This document shows positions 1 to 6,865 of a stretch of 16,726 nt of DNA, piece by piece. Where the stretch lies: contig CAIWHI010000422.1 in NCBI GenBank assembly GCA_903912435.1, positions 1-16,726 of the forward strand. The letters run 5' to 3'. Origin of the DNA: an uncultured Bacteroidota bacterium. Lineage in GTDB: Bacteria > Bacteroidota > Bacteroidia > Chitinophagales > Chitinophagaceae. The position numbers were made by a program, and so were the translations under genes. How positions within the stretch are numbered: the first letter of the stretch is position 1; each line of letters starts with the position of its first letter. The notes below the pieces were generated by a model. The model did no database searches, was not told the DNA's origin, and saw only the letters and a program-made list of their open reading frames with translations.

Positions 1-1005
1 ATACTGGCACCAAGGCGCAAGGATGACGCACCTGTTATCTTTTTGCTTGACCATTATTTCCTGAACGACGCGGCTTTGAAAGCGCGAATCCCTTTGCGTG
101 GTAATGACCTTTTAATTGATGCTGATGTGAGCCATGAGCCAAAAACATCGCAGGTTGATGAGCTCTCCCAGCAAATAAAGGATAAATATGGCAAAGTATC
201 GGGTGTTATTGGCATAGGCGGTGGCTCTACTATGGACCTCGCAAAGGCTGTAGCCATCATGATGAACAATCCGGGTAAGGCTCAGGATTACCAGGGCTGG
301 GACCTGGTGAAAAATCCTGCTGTTTATAAGGCTGGTATACCAACCTTATCAGGTACAGGTGCTGAGGTTTCACGTACAACAGTGCTTACAGGCCCTACCC
401 GCAAACTGGGTATGAACAGCGATTTCACCCCCTTCGACCAGATAGTGCTAGACCCTTCACTCACCAAAGATGCACCTGCCAACCAGCGTTTCTATACCGG
501 TATGGACTGCTTTATACACTGTGTAGAGTCGCTCAAGGGTACTTTTATCAATGAGTTTAGCCGCTCTTATGGCGAGAAGGCCCAGGATTTGTGCGAAAAA
601 GTATTTCTGCACGATAGCGAATGGACTGAGGAAAGTGATGAAAAACTAATGATGGCATCTTATGCCGGCGGTATGAGTATTGCATATTCGCAGGTAGGCG
701 TGGCACATGCCATTAGCTATGGCCTGGGTTATTTGCTGGGTACCAAGCATGGTATTGGCAATTGTATCGTTTTCAACCACCTGCAGGATTATTACCCCGA
801 AGGTGTAGCCACTTTCCATAAAATGGTGGAAAAGAACAATATTTTTATTCCGGAAGGTATAACCAAAGGGCTTACCGATGAGCAATTTGATACCATGATT
901 AATGTATCTCTGGGTATGGTTCCTTTGTGGGAGAATGCACTGGGGCAAGACTGGAAATCCATTATGACTTATGACAAGCTTAGAAGGCTTTATGAGAAAT
1001 TTTAG
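1..1005 (+). CDS. kdnB: KdnB-like 3-deoxy-D-manno-octulosonate 8-oxidase (iron-type alcohol dehydrogenase), 5' truncated by window edge
   Basis: The reading frame is open from base 1, so the gene starts outside the window; the TTG at 43 is internal and not a start. About 334 residues are visible, roughly 20-40 short of the usual length for the family. Group III Fe-ADH hallmarks are present: the NAD(P)-binding motif GGGSTMDLAK, the motif TLSGTGAEVSR, and metal-ligand segments GMDCFIHC (Asp, His), GVAHA (His) and GTKHG (His). The stretch around GMDCFIHCVES and MMASYAGGMSIAYSQVGVAH fits KdnB as I remember it. KdnB oxidises C8 of Kdo so that the aminotransferase KdnA can form 8-amino-Kdo for lipopolysaccharide, in the cytoplasm. 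KdnA is not visible here; it may lie just upstream of the window. The family call is firm; the KdnB substrate assignment is inferred from similarity. Confidence 0.75.
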   Translation: MLAPRRKDDAPVIFLLDHYFLNDAALKARIPLRGNDLLIDADVSHEPKTSQVDELSQQIKDKYGKVSGVIGIGGGSTMDLAKAVAIMMNNPGKAQDYQGWDLVKNPAVYKAGIPTLSGTGAEVSRTTVLTGPTRKLGMNSDFTPFDQIVLDPSLTKDAPANQRFYTGMDCFIHCVESLKGTFINEFSRSYGEKAQDLCEKVFLHDSEWTEESDEKLMMASYAGGMSIAYSQVGVAHAISYGLGYLLGTKHGIGNCIVFNHLQDYYPEGVATFHKMVEKNNIFIPEGITKGLTDEQFDTMINVSLGMVPLWENALGQDWKSIMTYDKLRRLYEKF

Positions 1006-1087
1006 GGGAGCGTTAGTCTCTTATAAACCTTAGGATATCTTATTACCGCTTTGATTTTGGCTATTGCCAAATAATGATAATTCATAT

Positions 1088-1108
1088 GCCGCGGCCTTAA
1101 GCCGCGGC
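1088..1108. repeat. Perfect GC-rich palindrome (REP-like hairpin)
   Basis: Two identical self-complementary 8-mers, GCCGCGGC, flank the 5-base spacer CTTAA and give an 8-bp stem in very AT-rich DNA about 80 bases after the kdnB-like stop codon. There is no clear T-tract on either side, so it is a poor intrinsic terminator. It could still stabilise the 3' end of the upstream mRNA. Isolated GC-rich palindromes of this type are often members of dispersed REP-like families, but no second copy occurs in this window. Confidence 0.55.
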
Positions 1109-1195
1109 TAATATAAAAGCTAATAAACTACAGTCGTAATGCAATTGGGAAATTTATAAAGTTTTACTTTATTAGAGATTAGACATTATAATACA

Positions 1196-1410
1196 ATGCA
1201 GCTAATTGTAAATATTCCTGATAATAAAATCTCCTTTTTCATGCATTTAATTTAGGCTACGTAGTTGAAAATGTAGCTAATAAAGGCGTATTGACTGCCC
1301 AACAAAAGATATTAAGGACTCAGGCAAGACAAAAAATTACTGATAAATCAGAAGATTTTTTGCAATGGGAATAGGTACGCAAATCACTGGTGAACGAATT
1401 TAACAGGTAG
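1196..1410 (+). pseudogene. Decayed antitoxin gene of a Bacteroidota type II toxin-antitoxin pair
   Basis: The ATG at 1196 opens MQLIVNIPDNKISFFMHLI, which matches the usual start of short Bacteroidota antitoxins (xxIxIPDNKxxFFxELxKxL). The frame stops at 1253. A second frame beginning near 1249 continues the expected protein: NLGYVVENV, then VLTAQQKILRTQARQKI, then DFLQWE. An in-frame TAG follows at 1372, then VRKSLVNEFNR up to the TAG at 1408-1410. The two frames join naturally if a few bases, roughly one Lys codon plus a frame change, were lost near 1249. The gene therefore carries one frameshift and one nonsense change. What is seen is the two-frame continuity; the family call rests on memory of similar antitoxins. 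Confidence 0.55.
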
Positions 1411-1424
1411 TGGATACATTTTCT

Positions 1425-1526
1425 ATGTCATTTTATATGATTTCGACGAATTTAGCATCTATTTATTATGGATATTCAATTCATAGCATTCGTTATCGGT
1501 TTAATAAGAAGCTATTTTTTTCCTAA
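1425..1526 (+). pseudogene. Possible truncated toxin remnant downstream of the decayed antitoxin
   Basis: A 33-codon ORF starts 14 bases after the antitoxin remnant ends, which is the usual place for a RelE/ParE toxin. It begins MSFYMISTNLASIYYGY and has a basic stretch SIRYRFNKK. RelE/ParE toxins run to about 95-100 residues, so this could only be the first third. The similarity is weak and the call rests mainly on position; chance is a real alternative. Confidence 0.22.
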
Positions 1527-1757
1527 AATTCATTTTATTGAGAATTTTTTGAGTATGGATGGGCAAGGTTTATTATTTTTAAGTTTTGTATAGTCAAATA
1601 CCTATAGGATCCAAATATAATTTTACTTAAATGTTTTTCATATATTCAAATTGATAAAACCATCCTAAAAAATCTCCCCAATTCTACCCCAACTAATTTC
1701 AAAATAAAACTGTCTATCTTAAAAAACAAAAATTCTAAAAACTAAAAAACTTCAATT

Positions 1758-3341
1758 ATGAAAACCCTAAAATTACTTTCACTTGCTACAGTACTATTTT
1801 TCTTCAATGCGCTTCATGCACAAACACCAAACTTCGACTGGGTACGCAAATCAAGTAATGTTAATATCACAGCTACAACCACCGATCCTGCCGGCAACCT
1901 TTTTACATCTGGTTTTTATGCAGGAACCGTAGATTTTGGGCCTGGTTCGGGAGTACCTGTTTTTGGTTGTAGTGGGCAGACAGATATGGTCATTGCAAAA
2001 AGAGCCCATAATGGACAATTATCATGGGTAAGGCATTTTGGTGGACTTTCTTATGAGCAGGCTAATGGCTTAGTAACTGATGCTTATGGCAATGTATATG
2101 TTACAGGGTTTTTTAATGATACTGTTGATTTTGGACCTGGCCCAGGTATAACAGAATTATATAGTATGAATGATAACACTTTTGTACTAAAACTCGATTC
2201 ATTAGGCAATTTGGTTTGGGTTAAGCAGATTAGTAGCTTATTTGAAAATTATGCCAATTCCATAGCCATAAGTGACCATAATGAGCTGGTAATTACCGGT
2301 CTTTTTGGTGGTAATACTGATTTCAACCCCGGTAGTGGCATTGATACACTTAATTCTATTGCACGGGCCATGTATGTTTTAAAGCTGGACACTGCCGGGA
2401 ATTTCATTTGGGTAAAACAGATTACCTCACAATTATTTGGAAGCAGTATCTCTTCTTGTATTGCAGACCATGCAGGCAATATTGTAGCAGTAGGTCGCCT
2501 CATAGGTACTATTGACCTGGACCCTGGTGCAGGCGTTTTTAATCTTGCGCCACTTTCAGGTACTACATCTTCAAACTTTATTCTGAAGTGGGATGCTAAT
2601 GGTAATTTCAAGTGGGGGCATAAATTAGATAATGTAGACCTAAGTCTGTACAATGGCAGTTTACTATGCGATTCAGCCAATAATTATTACATGGGTGGCG
2701 GTGCTTTGGTAGGTACTATTAATCTCGACCTTACAGGTGGTGTACATAATATAACCACAACTGTAGATAACTATCGTTTTGTAATGAAAGTTGATTCTGA
2801 TGCGCACTTCAATTGGGTGCAGCAAATGTCAGATGTTAAATCTATTGCACTAGATAAATCAGGTAATGTTTACGCATGCGGAACAAGCTTACGTAAATAC
2901 CAAACCGATGGAACAGCCCAATGGATAATTGATAGTAGCCTGAGTAAGCATATTACCATATGCCGCAATTCTGATATTTATATCACCGGATATTTTTCAG
3001 GTACAGTTGATTTTAATCAGGGATCCGGAGTAGATACGCTATCTGGTACAAATGATGTTTTCTATCTTAAACTATCGCAACCTGTATTGGCAGTTCCCGG
3101 TATTTCAATTCGTAATGCTTCCCCATTTACAGTATATCCTAATCCAAATAATGGCTCATTCATTATTAATTGTAGTGAAGATGAAGATTATGTAATCACC
3201 AACCAATTGGGGCAGATCGTAAAGTCTATTACCACTCAGGTAGGTCAAACCGGTTTGATATTAGTTGAAGGCCTACCAATCGGCTACTATATCATTACCT
3301 CCAAAAATTGTCAATCTGTTAAGGTTTTAGTTAGTCAGTAA
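1758..3341 (+). CDS. Secreted repeat (SBBP/beta-propeller-like) protein with T9SS type A sorting domain
   Basis: The 527-residue protein starts with a Sec signal peptide (MKTLKLLSLATVLFFFNALHAQ, cleavage near residue 21). Residues about 25-440 hold repeats of roughly 65 residues. Each has a GN(L/V)xxxG strand, then a turn such as TVDFGPGSG, then a YVLKLDxxGNxxWVK segment. The turns lie near residues 58, 123, 187, 252, 320 and 417, so the array resembles six or seven propeller blades, one of them degenerate (INLDLTGG). Residues about 455-527 form a Por-type C-terminal sorting domain with the typical FTVYPNPNNGSF start, which targets export by T9SS to the surface or medium. The ligand is unknown. 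The gene stands alone and is followed by its own terminator. The start is preceded by an A-rich leader. Confidence 0.85.
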   Translation: MKTLKLLSLATVLFFFNALHAQTPNFDWVRKSSNVNITATTTDPAGNLFTSGFYAGTVDFGPGSGVPVFGCSGQTDMVIAKRAHNGQLSWVRHFGGLSYEQANGLVTDAYGNVYVTGFFNDTVDFGPGPGITELYSMNDNTFVLKLDSLGNLVWVKQISSLFENYANSIAISDHNELVITGLFGGNTDFNPGSGIDTLNSIARAMYVLKLDTAGNFIWVKQITSQLFGSSISSCIADHAGNIVAVGRLIGTIDLDPGAGVFNLAPLSGTTSSNFILKWDANGNFKWGHKLDNVDLSLYNGSLLCDSANNYYMGGGALVGTINLDLTGGVHNITTTVDNYRFVMKVDSDAHFNWVQQMSDVKSIALDKSGNVYACGTSLRKYQTDGTAQWIIDSSLSKHITICRNSDIYITGYFSGTVDFNQGSGVDTLSGTNDVFYLKLSQPVLAVPGISIRNASPFTVYPNPNNGSFIINCSEDEDYVITNQLGQIVKSITTQVGQTGLILVEGLPIGYYIITSKNCQSVKVLVSQ

Positions 3342-3380
3342 GTACTCAATAGGTATTCATCTACAATTCGATTATTTCAG

Positions 3381-3416
3381 CACCCTTGTTGGTTATACCG
3401 CAAGGGTGTTTTTTAT
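3381..3416 (+). terminator. Intrinsic terminator of the T9SS-secreted protein gene
   Basis: The arms CACCCTTG (3381-3388) and CAAGGGTG (3401-3408) form a perfect 8-bp stem with a 12-base loop. A T-rich tract follows at once. It lies 40 bases after the stop codon at 3341. Confidence 0.85.
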
Positions 3417-3558
3417 TTTAAAATAGGTTCAAAATGCATATTGGCTCCCGATTATAAGTCATCCAATTTTGGTTGAGGTACCTCATATCAATATTTTACC
3501 GTCATTTAACTGATATTAAAATAGCTAAACAACGCTTTTCCAAGTACTTTACGTGCTA

Positions 3559-3566
3559 TAAATTTG
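3559..3566 (+). promoter_or_regulatory. Candidate -7 box (TAAATTTG) for the DUF6345-like gene pair
   Basis: TAAATTTG matches the Bacteroidota sigma-A -7 consensus TAnnTTTG. It would start transcription near 3571 and leave a leader of about 170 bases. No clear TTG -33 box is seen at the usual distance, so this is tentative. The rest of 3417-3738 is AT-rich with no other recognisable feature. Confidence 0.35.
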
Positions 3567-3738
3567 TACTGTATTTAAAAGTAAAACAATTAATAAATGT
3601 ATGTAGTGAATTAAAAACAAAATTATAATATATGTAAACAAGTAAATGTACTATATGTATTTTATTATTTGTGAACTGCAAAATCTATAACAAACGAAAA
3701 GAGTTTTTCTTTTATTAATTAACCATAAAAAACAAAAA

Positions 3739-4464
3739 ATGAGCACTACAGTTAAAATTAGAGTAGGCGCAGAGTGGATTCAGGACTTCCATAATGACCC
3801 TTGCGCACAAAACAACCTGTCTTACCGGCGCACACATGCCGATGATTTTTGCAACCAAATGGTTGCCCATGGCCACACGAAAGTATTCGAATATGGTGAT
3901 GACAATTGCTGGGAAACTGATTTCAGACATCCTAGTTTCGGGAATGGCGGTGATTCGCTCAATTTTTCCGACAATGTGCATATGTGCTATTATTCCGACC
4001 ATGGTGGTAACTGGAACAACACATTTCATATTGCTTTTTCAAAGAGCCACAACCAGTGTCTTGCTGACTCTCCGACCTGGAAATTAGGGTCAAAAATGTT
4101 GAAATGGCTTATCCTTGATTGTTGCGACATGGTATTAAATACCGATGGTGGACATATTATCGCAACGTGGTATCCTCCTGCCCATGGCATACATATGGTG
4201 TTTGGCTTTGTAAATGTTGGCCACGACAGTTGGTGGAACAGGAATGTTGGTAACGATTTCGGTAATGATGCCGGAAGTGGCGCAGTTTTATCTAATGCAT
4301 GGTTGAATGCAGCCTATTCCTGGGTGCTAGGTGATCACCCAATAGCTTTGGCATATGGTGTGAACCAGGCTGATGCTGTAAACCGCAGGGACAACGAATG
4401 TATTAATTACAGGGATTTTGACATCGCATCAGTAGGTTATATGGCCTGGAAATATCGTAGCTAA
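3739..4464 (+). CDS. DUF6345-like protein with caspase-like (clan CD) His/Cys motifs
   Basis: The 241-residue protein has no signal peptide or membrane segment. Its start, RVGAEWIQDFH, and the later WLILDCC and GIHMVFGF segments fit the DUF6345 family as I recall it. The sequence has the pattern of clan CD cysteine peptidases (caspase, gingipain, legumain). There is a hydrophobic strand then His-Gly (VHMCYYSDHGG, His88), and about 40 residues later a hydrophobic strand ending Asp-Cys-Cys (LILDCC, Cys128/Cys129). I infer a His88/Cys129 dyad; no activity is proven. It is rich in His, Trp and Cys. The ATG follows an A-rich leader (AAAAAACAAAAA), typical of well-expressed Bacteroidota genes. It is the first gene of a two-gene unit, 37 bases before a propeptide-like partner. 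Family call moderate; peptidase role inferred. Confidence 0.6.
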   Translation: MSTTVKIRVGAEWIQDFHNDPCAQNNLSYRRTHADDFCNQMVAHGHTKVFEYGDDNCWETDFRHPSFGNGGDSLNFSDNVHMCYYSDHGGNWNNTFHIAFSKSHNQCLADSPTWKLGSKMLKWLILDCCDMVLNTDGGHIIATWYPPAHGIHMVFGFVNVGHDSWWNRNVGNDFGNDAGSGAVLSNAWLNAAYSWVLGDHPIALAYGVNQADAVNRRDNECINYRDFDIASVGYMAWKYRS

Positions 4465-4501
4465 ACCAACAATTATTTTTAACAATTAAAAAAACAAAGA
4501 A

Positions 4502-5368
4502 ATGGGAAATATTAAATTTTTGAATACAAAGGTGGCTTTGCCGCAGACACCGGTAAAAGTGTATCATACTGCTGCACCTGCTATTTCAAACAATTCCATA
4601 TTAGGTATTGCAAAAACATTCAGTTTGCAGGCAAATGCTAAGATTGGAACATTTGCTTCGAATAATGCGAACCTGACTTATAATGAAGGCAACCTGGTTG
4701 TAAAACAATGTCTGGTTTCTGGGGCGGTAACCTATCGTGATGCGCACTTATGGATGATGGATGATGGGAAATCGCATGTTGCTTTTAATGATGATAAAGC
4801 AAGTTCAATGGCATCGGCCCACCTGCAGAGCCTTAATATGGTGAATATGCACGAAGTACAGGTGCAAAGGGTTACTAACCTTAATGTGGGTGTTTGTGCT
4901 AAAGATGGCAAAAATAGTGAGACACGTGTTATTGATAAGGGAATTGTATATACCAGGTTAATTGATGGGATACCTGTTCAGGGCCCAGGTGGAAAAATAC
5001 AAGTATATATTAATGCCGCTGAGCAGGAAACCGGCCATGATCATATATGGAGGGCTTTAGGTACCATTCACAGCACAGTAGATACTAAGCATTTATTAAC
5101 TCCTGATGCTGCCATGGCTGACCTTAAGAAATTCTGGGCCAATTCTAAATGGGACATTGAAGTAGCATCTATTAGTTTTGCTTATTATGAAGCCGGATGG
5201 GGTGAAACACAAGCCTTCCACCAACCAGCTTATATTATGCCACTTACTTTGAAATCTGCTGATGGCAGGTTCAAAATGGGTTCTGTGCATGTGTTTTCAG
5301 CAATTCCAAATTCACCTGAAGCTCTTATGCCTGCACCTCCTGCATACGCAAAGCAAAATCCAAGATAA
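4502..5368 (+). CDS. Propeptide-like (FTP/PepSY-type) partner protein of the DUF6345-like gene
   Basis: The 288-residue protein has no recognisable Sec signal. Residues about 120-190 contain a pattern seen in fungalysin/thermolysin-type propeptide (FTP/PepSY-like) domains: a strand ending GIVYTRLIDGIPVQGPGGK, a beta strand IQVYINA, then HIWRALGTI. Residues 195-245 add a helix (TPDAAMADLKKFW) and a segment with AYYEAGWGE and QPAYIMPLTL. The C-terminus is Pro/Ala-rich (MPAPPAYAKQNPR) and looks like a linker that ends without a following domain. In longer relatives as I recall them, such a region precedes the DUF6345 domain in one secreted chain; here it is a separate gene placed second. It could act as chaperone, inhibitor or binding partner of the upstream product, which is inference. 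An A-rich leader (AAAAAAACAAAGAA) precedes the ATG, and a strong terminator follows. Confidence 0.5.
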   Translation: MGNIKFLNTKVALPQTPVKVYHTAAPAISNNSILGIAKTFSLQANAKIGTFASNNANLTYNEGNLVVKQCLVSGAVTYRDAHLWMMDDGKSHVAFNDDKASSMASAHLQSLNMVNMHEVQVQRVTNLNVGVCAKDGKNSETRVIDKGIVYTRLIDGIPVQGPGGKIQVYINAAEQETGHDHIWRALGTIHSTVDTKHLLTPDAAMADLKKFWANSKWDIEVASISFAYYEAGWGETQAFHQPAYIMPLTLKSADGRFKMGSVHVFSAIPNSPEALMPAPPAYAKQNPR

Positions 5369-5387
5369 TAAGATTATTGCCAATAAT

Positions 5388-5427
5388 TCAAAAACCCGGC
5401 CAGGTGGAGTCCAGGCCGGGTTTTTGA
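5388..5427 (+). terminator. Strong intrinsic terminator after the DUF6345-like gene pair
   Basis: The arms TCAAAAACCCGGCC (5388-5401) and GGCCGGGTTTTTGA (5414-5427) are perfectly complementary over 14 bp. The 12-base loop can pair further, and more T residues follow. The A-tract on the left could let it work in both directions. It closes the unit 19 bases after the stop codon. Confidence 0.9.
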
Positions 5428-5558
5428 TTTTTATTAAGCATAGGTATTGAATCATTTCTAAGGTTATATTTAGCGGAAATTTCATACTACGGCTGATTTC
5501 ATTGACTAAATACTATATTTAATCATCAATCCTTAGCAGGTAATTAAAATCAATTATT

Positions 5559-6101
5559 ATGGAACTTACAATTGCTGAAATAGAGGAAAGGATGTTGCCA
5601 GGGAGTTTTTCTGAAAAGGGATTTTTAGGTATAGGTGAACATCTGGAGGAAGTAATAAAAAAGGATACACAAACACTTGAATTGCTTGGGATTGGTTATA
5701 GCAATTTAGCAGATGCATTAGAAGCCATTATAAAAGCCGGTGAAGCTAGACCAGGATGGAGTATCAGGTACCAACACTTCTCTATAAAAGCAATTATTTA
5801 CCCCGGTTTTCAGATTTGTCCCTGGGCTGATAGCTCTGGGAATAAACAATGTACCAGTGGTGGTGTGATGCGTCACGCATCGGTGGACTGGACAATCAAA
5901 AACCATAAGAATGGAATGGAAATGAGTGGCCCCGGCATGATAGTCCATTTAATTCGTGAACATCATTTCTTTGAGGGCGAACAATCTCCCTATAGAATTG
6001 ATCCACTAAAACTTGCTCAGCTTCTTGATTTAATAAAAGTGGAACCTCAACAATTTAATATCAGGTCTTTCCTAAAAAAGATAAAAAACTATTTTTCTTG
6101 A
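5559..6101 (+). CDS. Conserved-looking hypothetical protein, 180 residues
   Basis: I do not recognise this family with confidence. The protein has no signal peptide or membrane helix and should be cytoplasmic. The N-terminal third is helical and acidic (AEIEERM, EHLEEVIKKD, NLADALEAI). The middle has two Cys (ICPWADSSGNKQC, Cys87 and Cys98). A His-rich block follows: MRHASVDW, then GPGMIVHLIREHHFFEG (His106, 130, 135, 136), then SPYRIDPLKLAQLL. The clustered Cys and His could bind a metal, but no known site pattern is matched. The C-terminus is basic (FLKKIKNYF). It stands alone, about 190 bases after the previous terminated unit and convergent with the next gene. The ATG at 5559 follows an AT-rich leader, and no terminator hairpin is visible before 6211. 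Confidence 0.6.
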   Translation: MELTIAEIEERMLPGSFSEKGFLGIGEHLEEVIKKDTQTLELLGIGYSNLADALEAIIKAGEARPGWSIRYQHFSIKAIIYPGFQICPWADSSGNKQCTSGGVMRHASVDWTIKNHKNGMEMSGPGMIVHLIREHHFFEGEQSPYRIDPLKLAQLLDLIKVEPQQFNIRSFLKKIKNYFS

Positions 6102-6210
6102 GCAAAAGCTTTGGTATTTAAGATTGTGTACCTGATAGCTGTTGACCATCATTCATACAAAAATGTCAAGAAATTACTAGTAGCATTTGATATATTCCCA
6201 ACTATATTAA

Positions 6211-6675
6211 CTAGTACCTTCTTGCATTAAATCGTCCTGCTGAAATTACTGTGCCATCATCGCAGGTAAATGCAAAGCTACCGGTCATCATGCTGGGAGT
6301 CATACTGGTAATAATTACATAGCCAGTTGATGATATTTTTGTAAGAGCACTTGCGCTGGCAACATAGTTTCCGAAGGTCATTGATGAAGCCGGACCTAAA
6401 GTAAATGTACCTGTGCCACCCGGCCAGTTAAGGATGTTCAGATTTATTTGTGGTGGTCCACCAGTGCTACCCGATAAGGTAGAGCCTGTAATAGCCAGGT
6501 CATCGCTTACTGTAGGGTTATATACTGCTATGCAAATACCACCATTAAACGGGGTAGAGCCTACCAATGCGGTCATTGTATATGTAGTAGTAGATATGCT
6601 GCCAGTGCCTGAGCAACCACCTAAAATAGTGATGCTGAACAATGCGATAAATACCAAACGGAAAAATCTAGTCAT
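6211..6675 (-). CDS. Small DUF6252-like lipoprotein
   Basis: The 154-residue protein has a lipoprotein signal (MTRFFRLVFIALFSITILGGC, lipobox LGGC with Cys21), so it should be lipidated and held in the outer or inner membrane. The mature part is Gly/Ser/Thr-rich and looks all-beta. Its C-terminal part (GYVIITSMTPSMMTGSFAFTCDDGTV, then GRFNARRY) matches the usual end of Bacteroidota DUF6252-type lipoproteins, where a strand, GxFxF and a final GxFxxxxY recur. The function of that family is unknown. The gene has its own promoter just upstream and no obvious operon partner; the next minus-strand gene is separated by a terminator. Confidence 0.65.
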   Translation of the reverse strand: MTRFFRLVFIALFSITILGGCSGTGSISTTTYTMTALVGSTPFNGGICIAVYNPTVSDDLAITGSTLSGSTGGPPQINLNILNWPGGTGTFTLGPASSMTFGNYVASASALTKISSTGYVIITSMTPSMMTGSFAFTCDDGTVISAGRFNARRY

Positions 6676-6690
6676 AGGAGTAATTTAATA

Positions 6691-6720
6691 CAAATATAAT
6701 AAAATATTTCAGAGCCAAAA
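6691..6720 (-). promoter_or_regulatory. Promoter of the DUF6252-like lipoprotein gene
   Basis: On the minus strand a TTTTG -33 box (6716-6720) is followed after 17 bases by TATATTTG (6691-6698), an exact TAnnTTTG -7 box. Transcription should start near 6685, about 10 bases before the ATG, giving a very short leader. Confidence 0.6.
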
Positions 6721-6812
6721 TGCTTTTTGCACTTATTATTTTGATACCTAACATTACCTATGTTTGAATGTGGATTACCTTATATTTAAAAATAGTGTTG
6801 ATGCCTGTATAT

Positions 6813-6846
6813 GGAATAAAAAACCACCCCTTGTCCAGGGGTGGTT
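6813..6846 (-). terminator. Intrinsic terminator of the nuclease-like gene
   Basis: The arms AACCACCCC (6822-6830) and GGGGTGGTT (6838-6846) form a perfect 9-bp stem with a 7-base loop. On the minus strand the stem is followed by a T-tract (the AATAAAAAA run on the plus strand). It lies 19 bases beyond the stop codon at 6866. Confidence 0.85.
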
Positions 6847-6865
6847 CCAATATTTTAGAAATCAA

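Larger units (their letters stand above)
1006..1757. other. Gene-poor AT-rich spacer with gene remnants
   Basis: This stretch of about 750 bases has no intact gene of normal size. It contains the palindrome at 1088-1108, the decayed antitoxin at 1196-1410 and a possible toxin remnant at 1425-1526. From about 1530 to 1740 I see only AT-rich sequence, which presumably includes the promoter of the secreted protein at 1758. I could not find a convincing TAnnTTTG box there. Confidence 0.6.

Noticed and set aside
43..1005. TTG at 43 as the start of the dehydrogenase gene
   Set aside because: The frame is open to base 1 and upstream codons read ILAPRRKDDAPVIFL, which continues the family sequence; the gene is cut by the window edge.
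1468..1593. 41-residue hydrophobic ORF on the plus strand in the AT-rich spacer
   Set aside because: Composition follows from the T-rich DNA, it overlaps the possible toxin remnant in another frame, and there is no promoter or ribosome-binding support.
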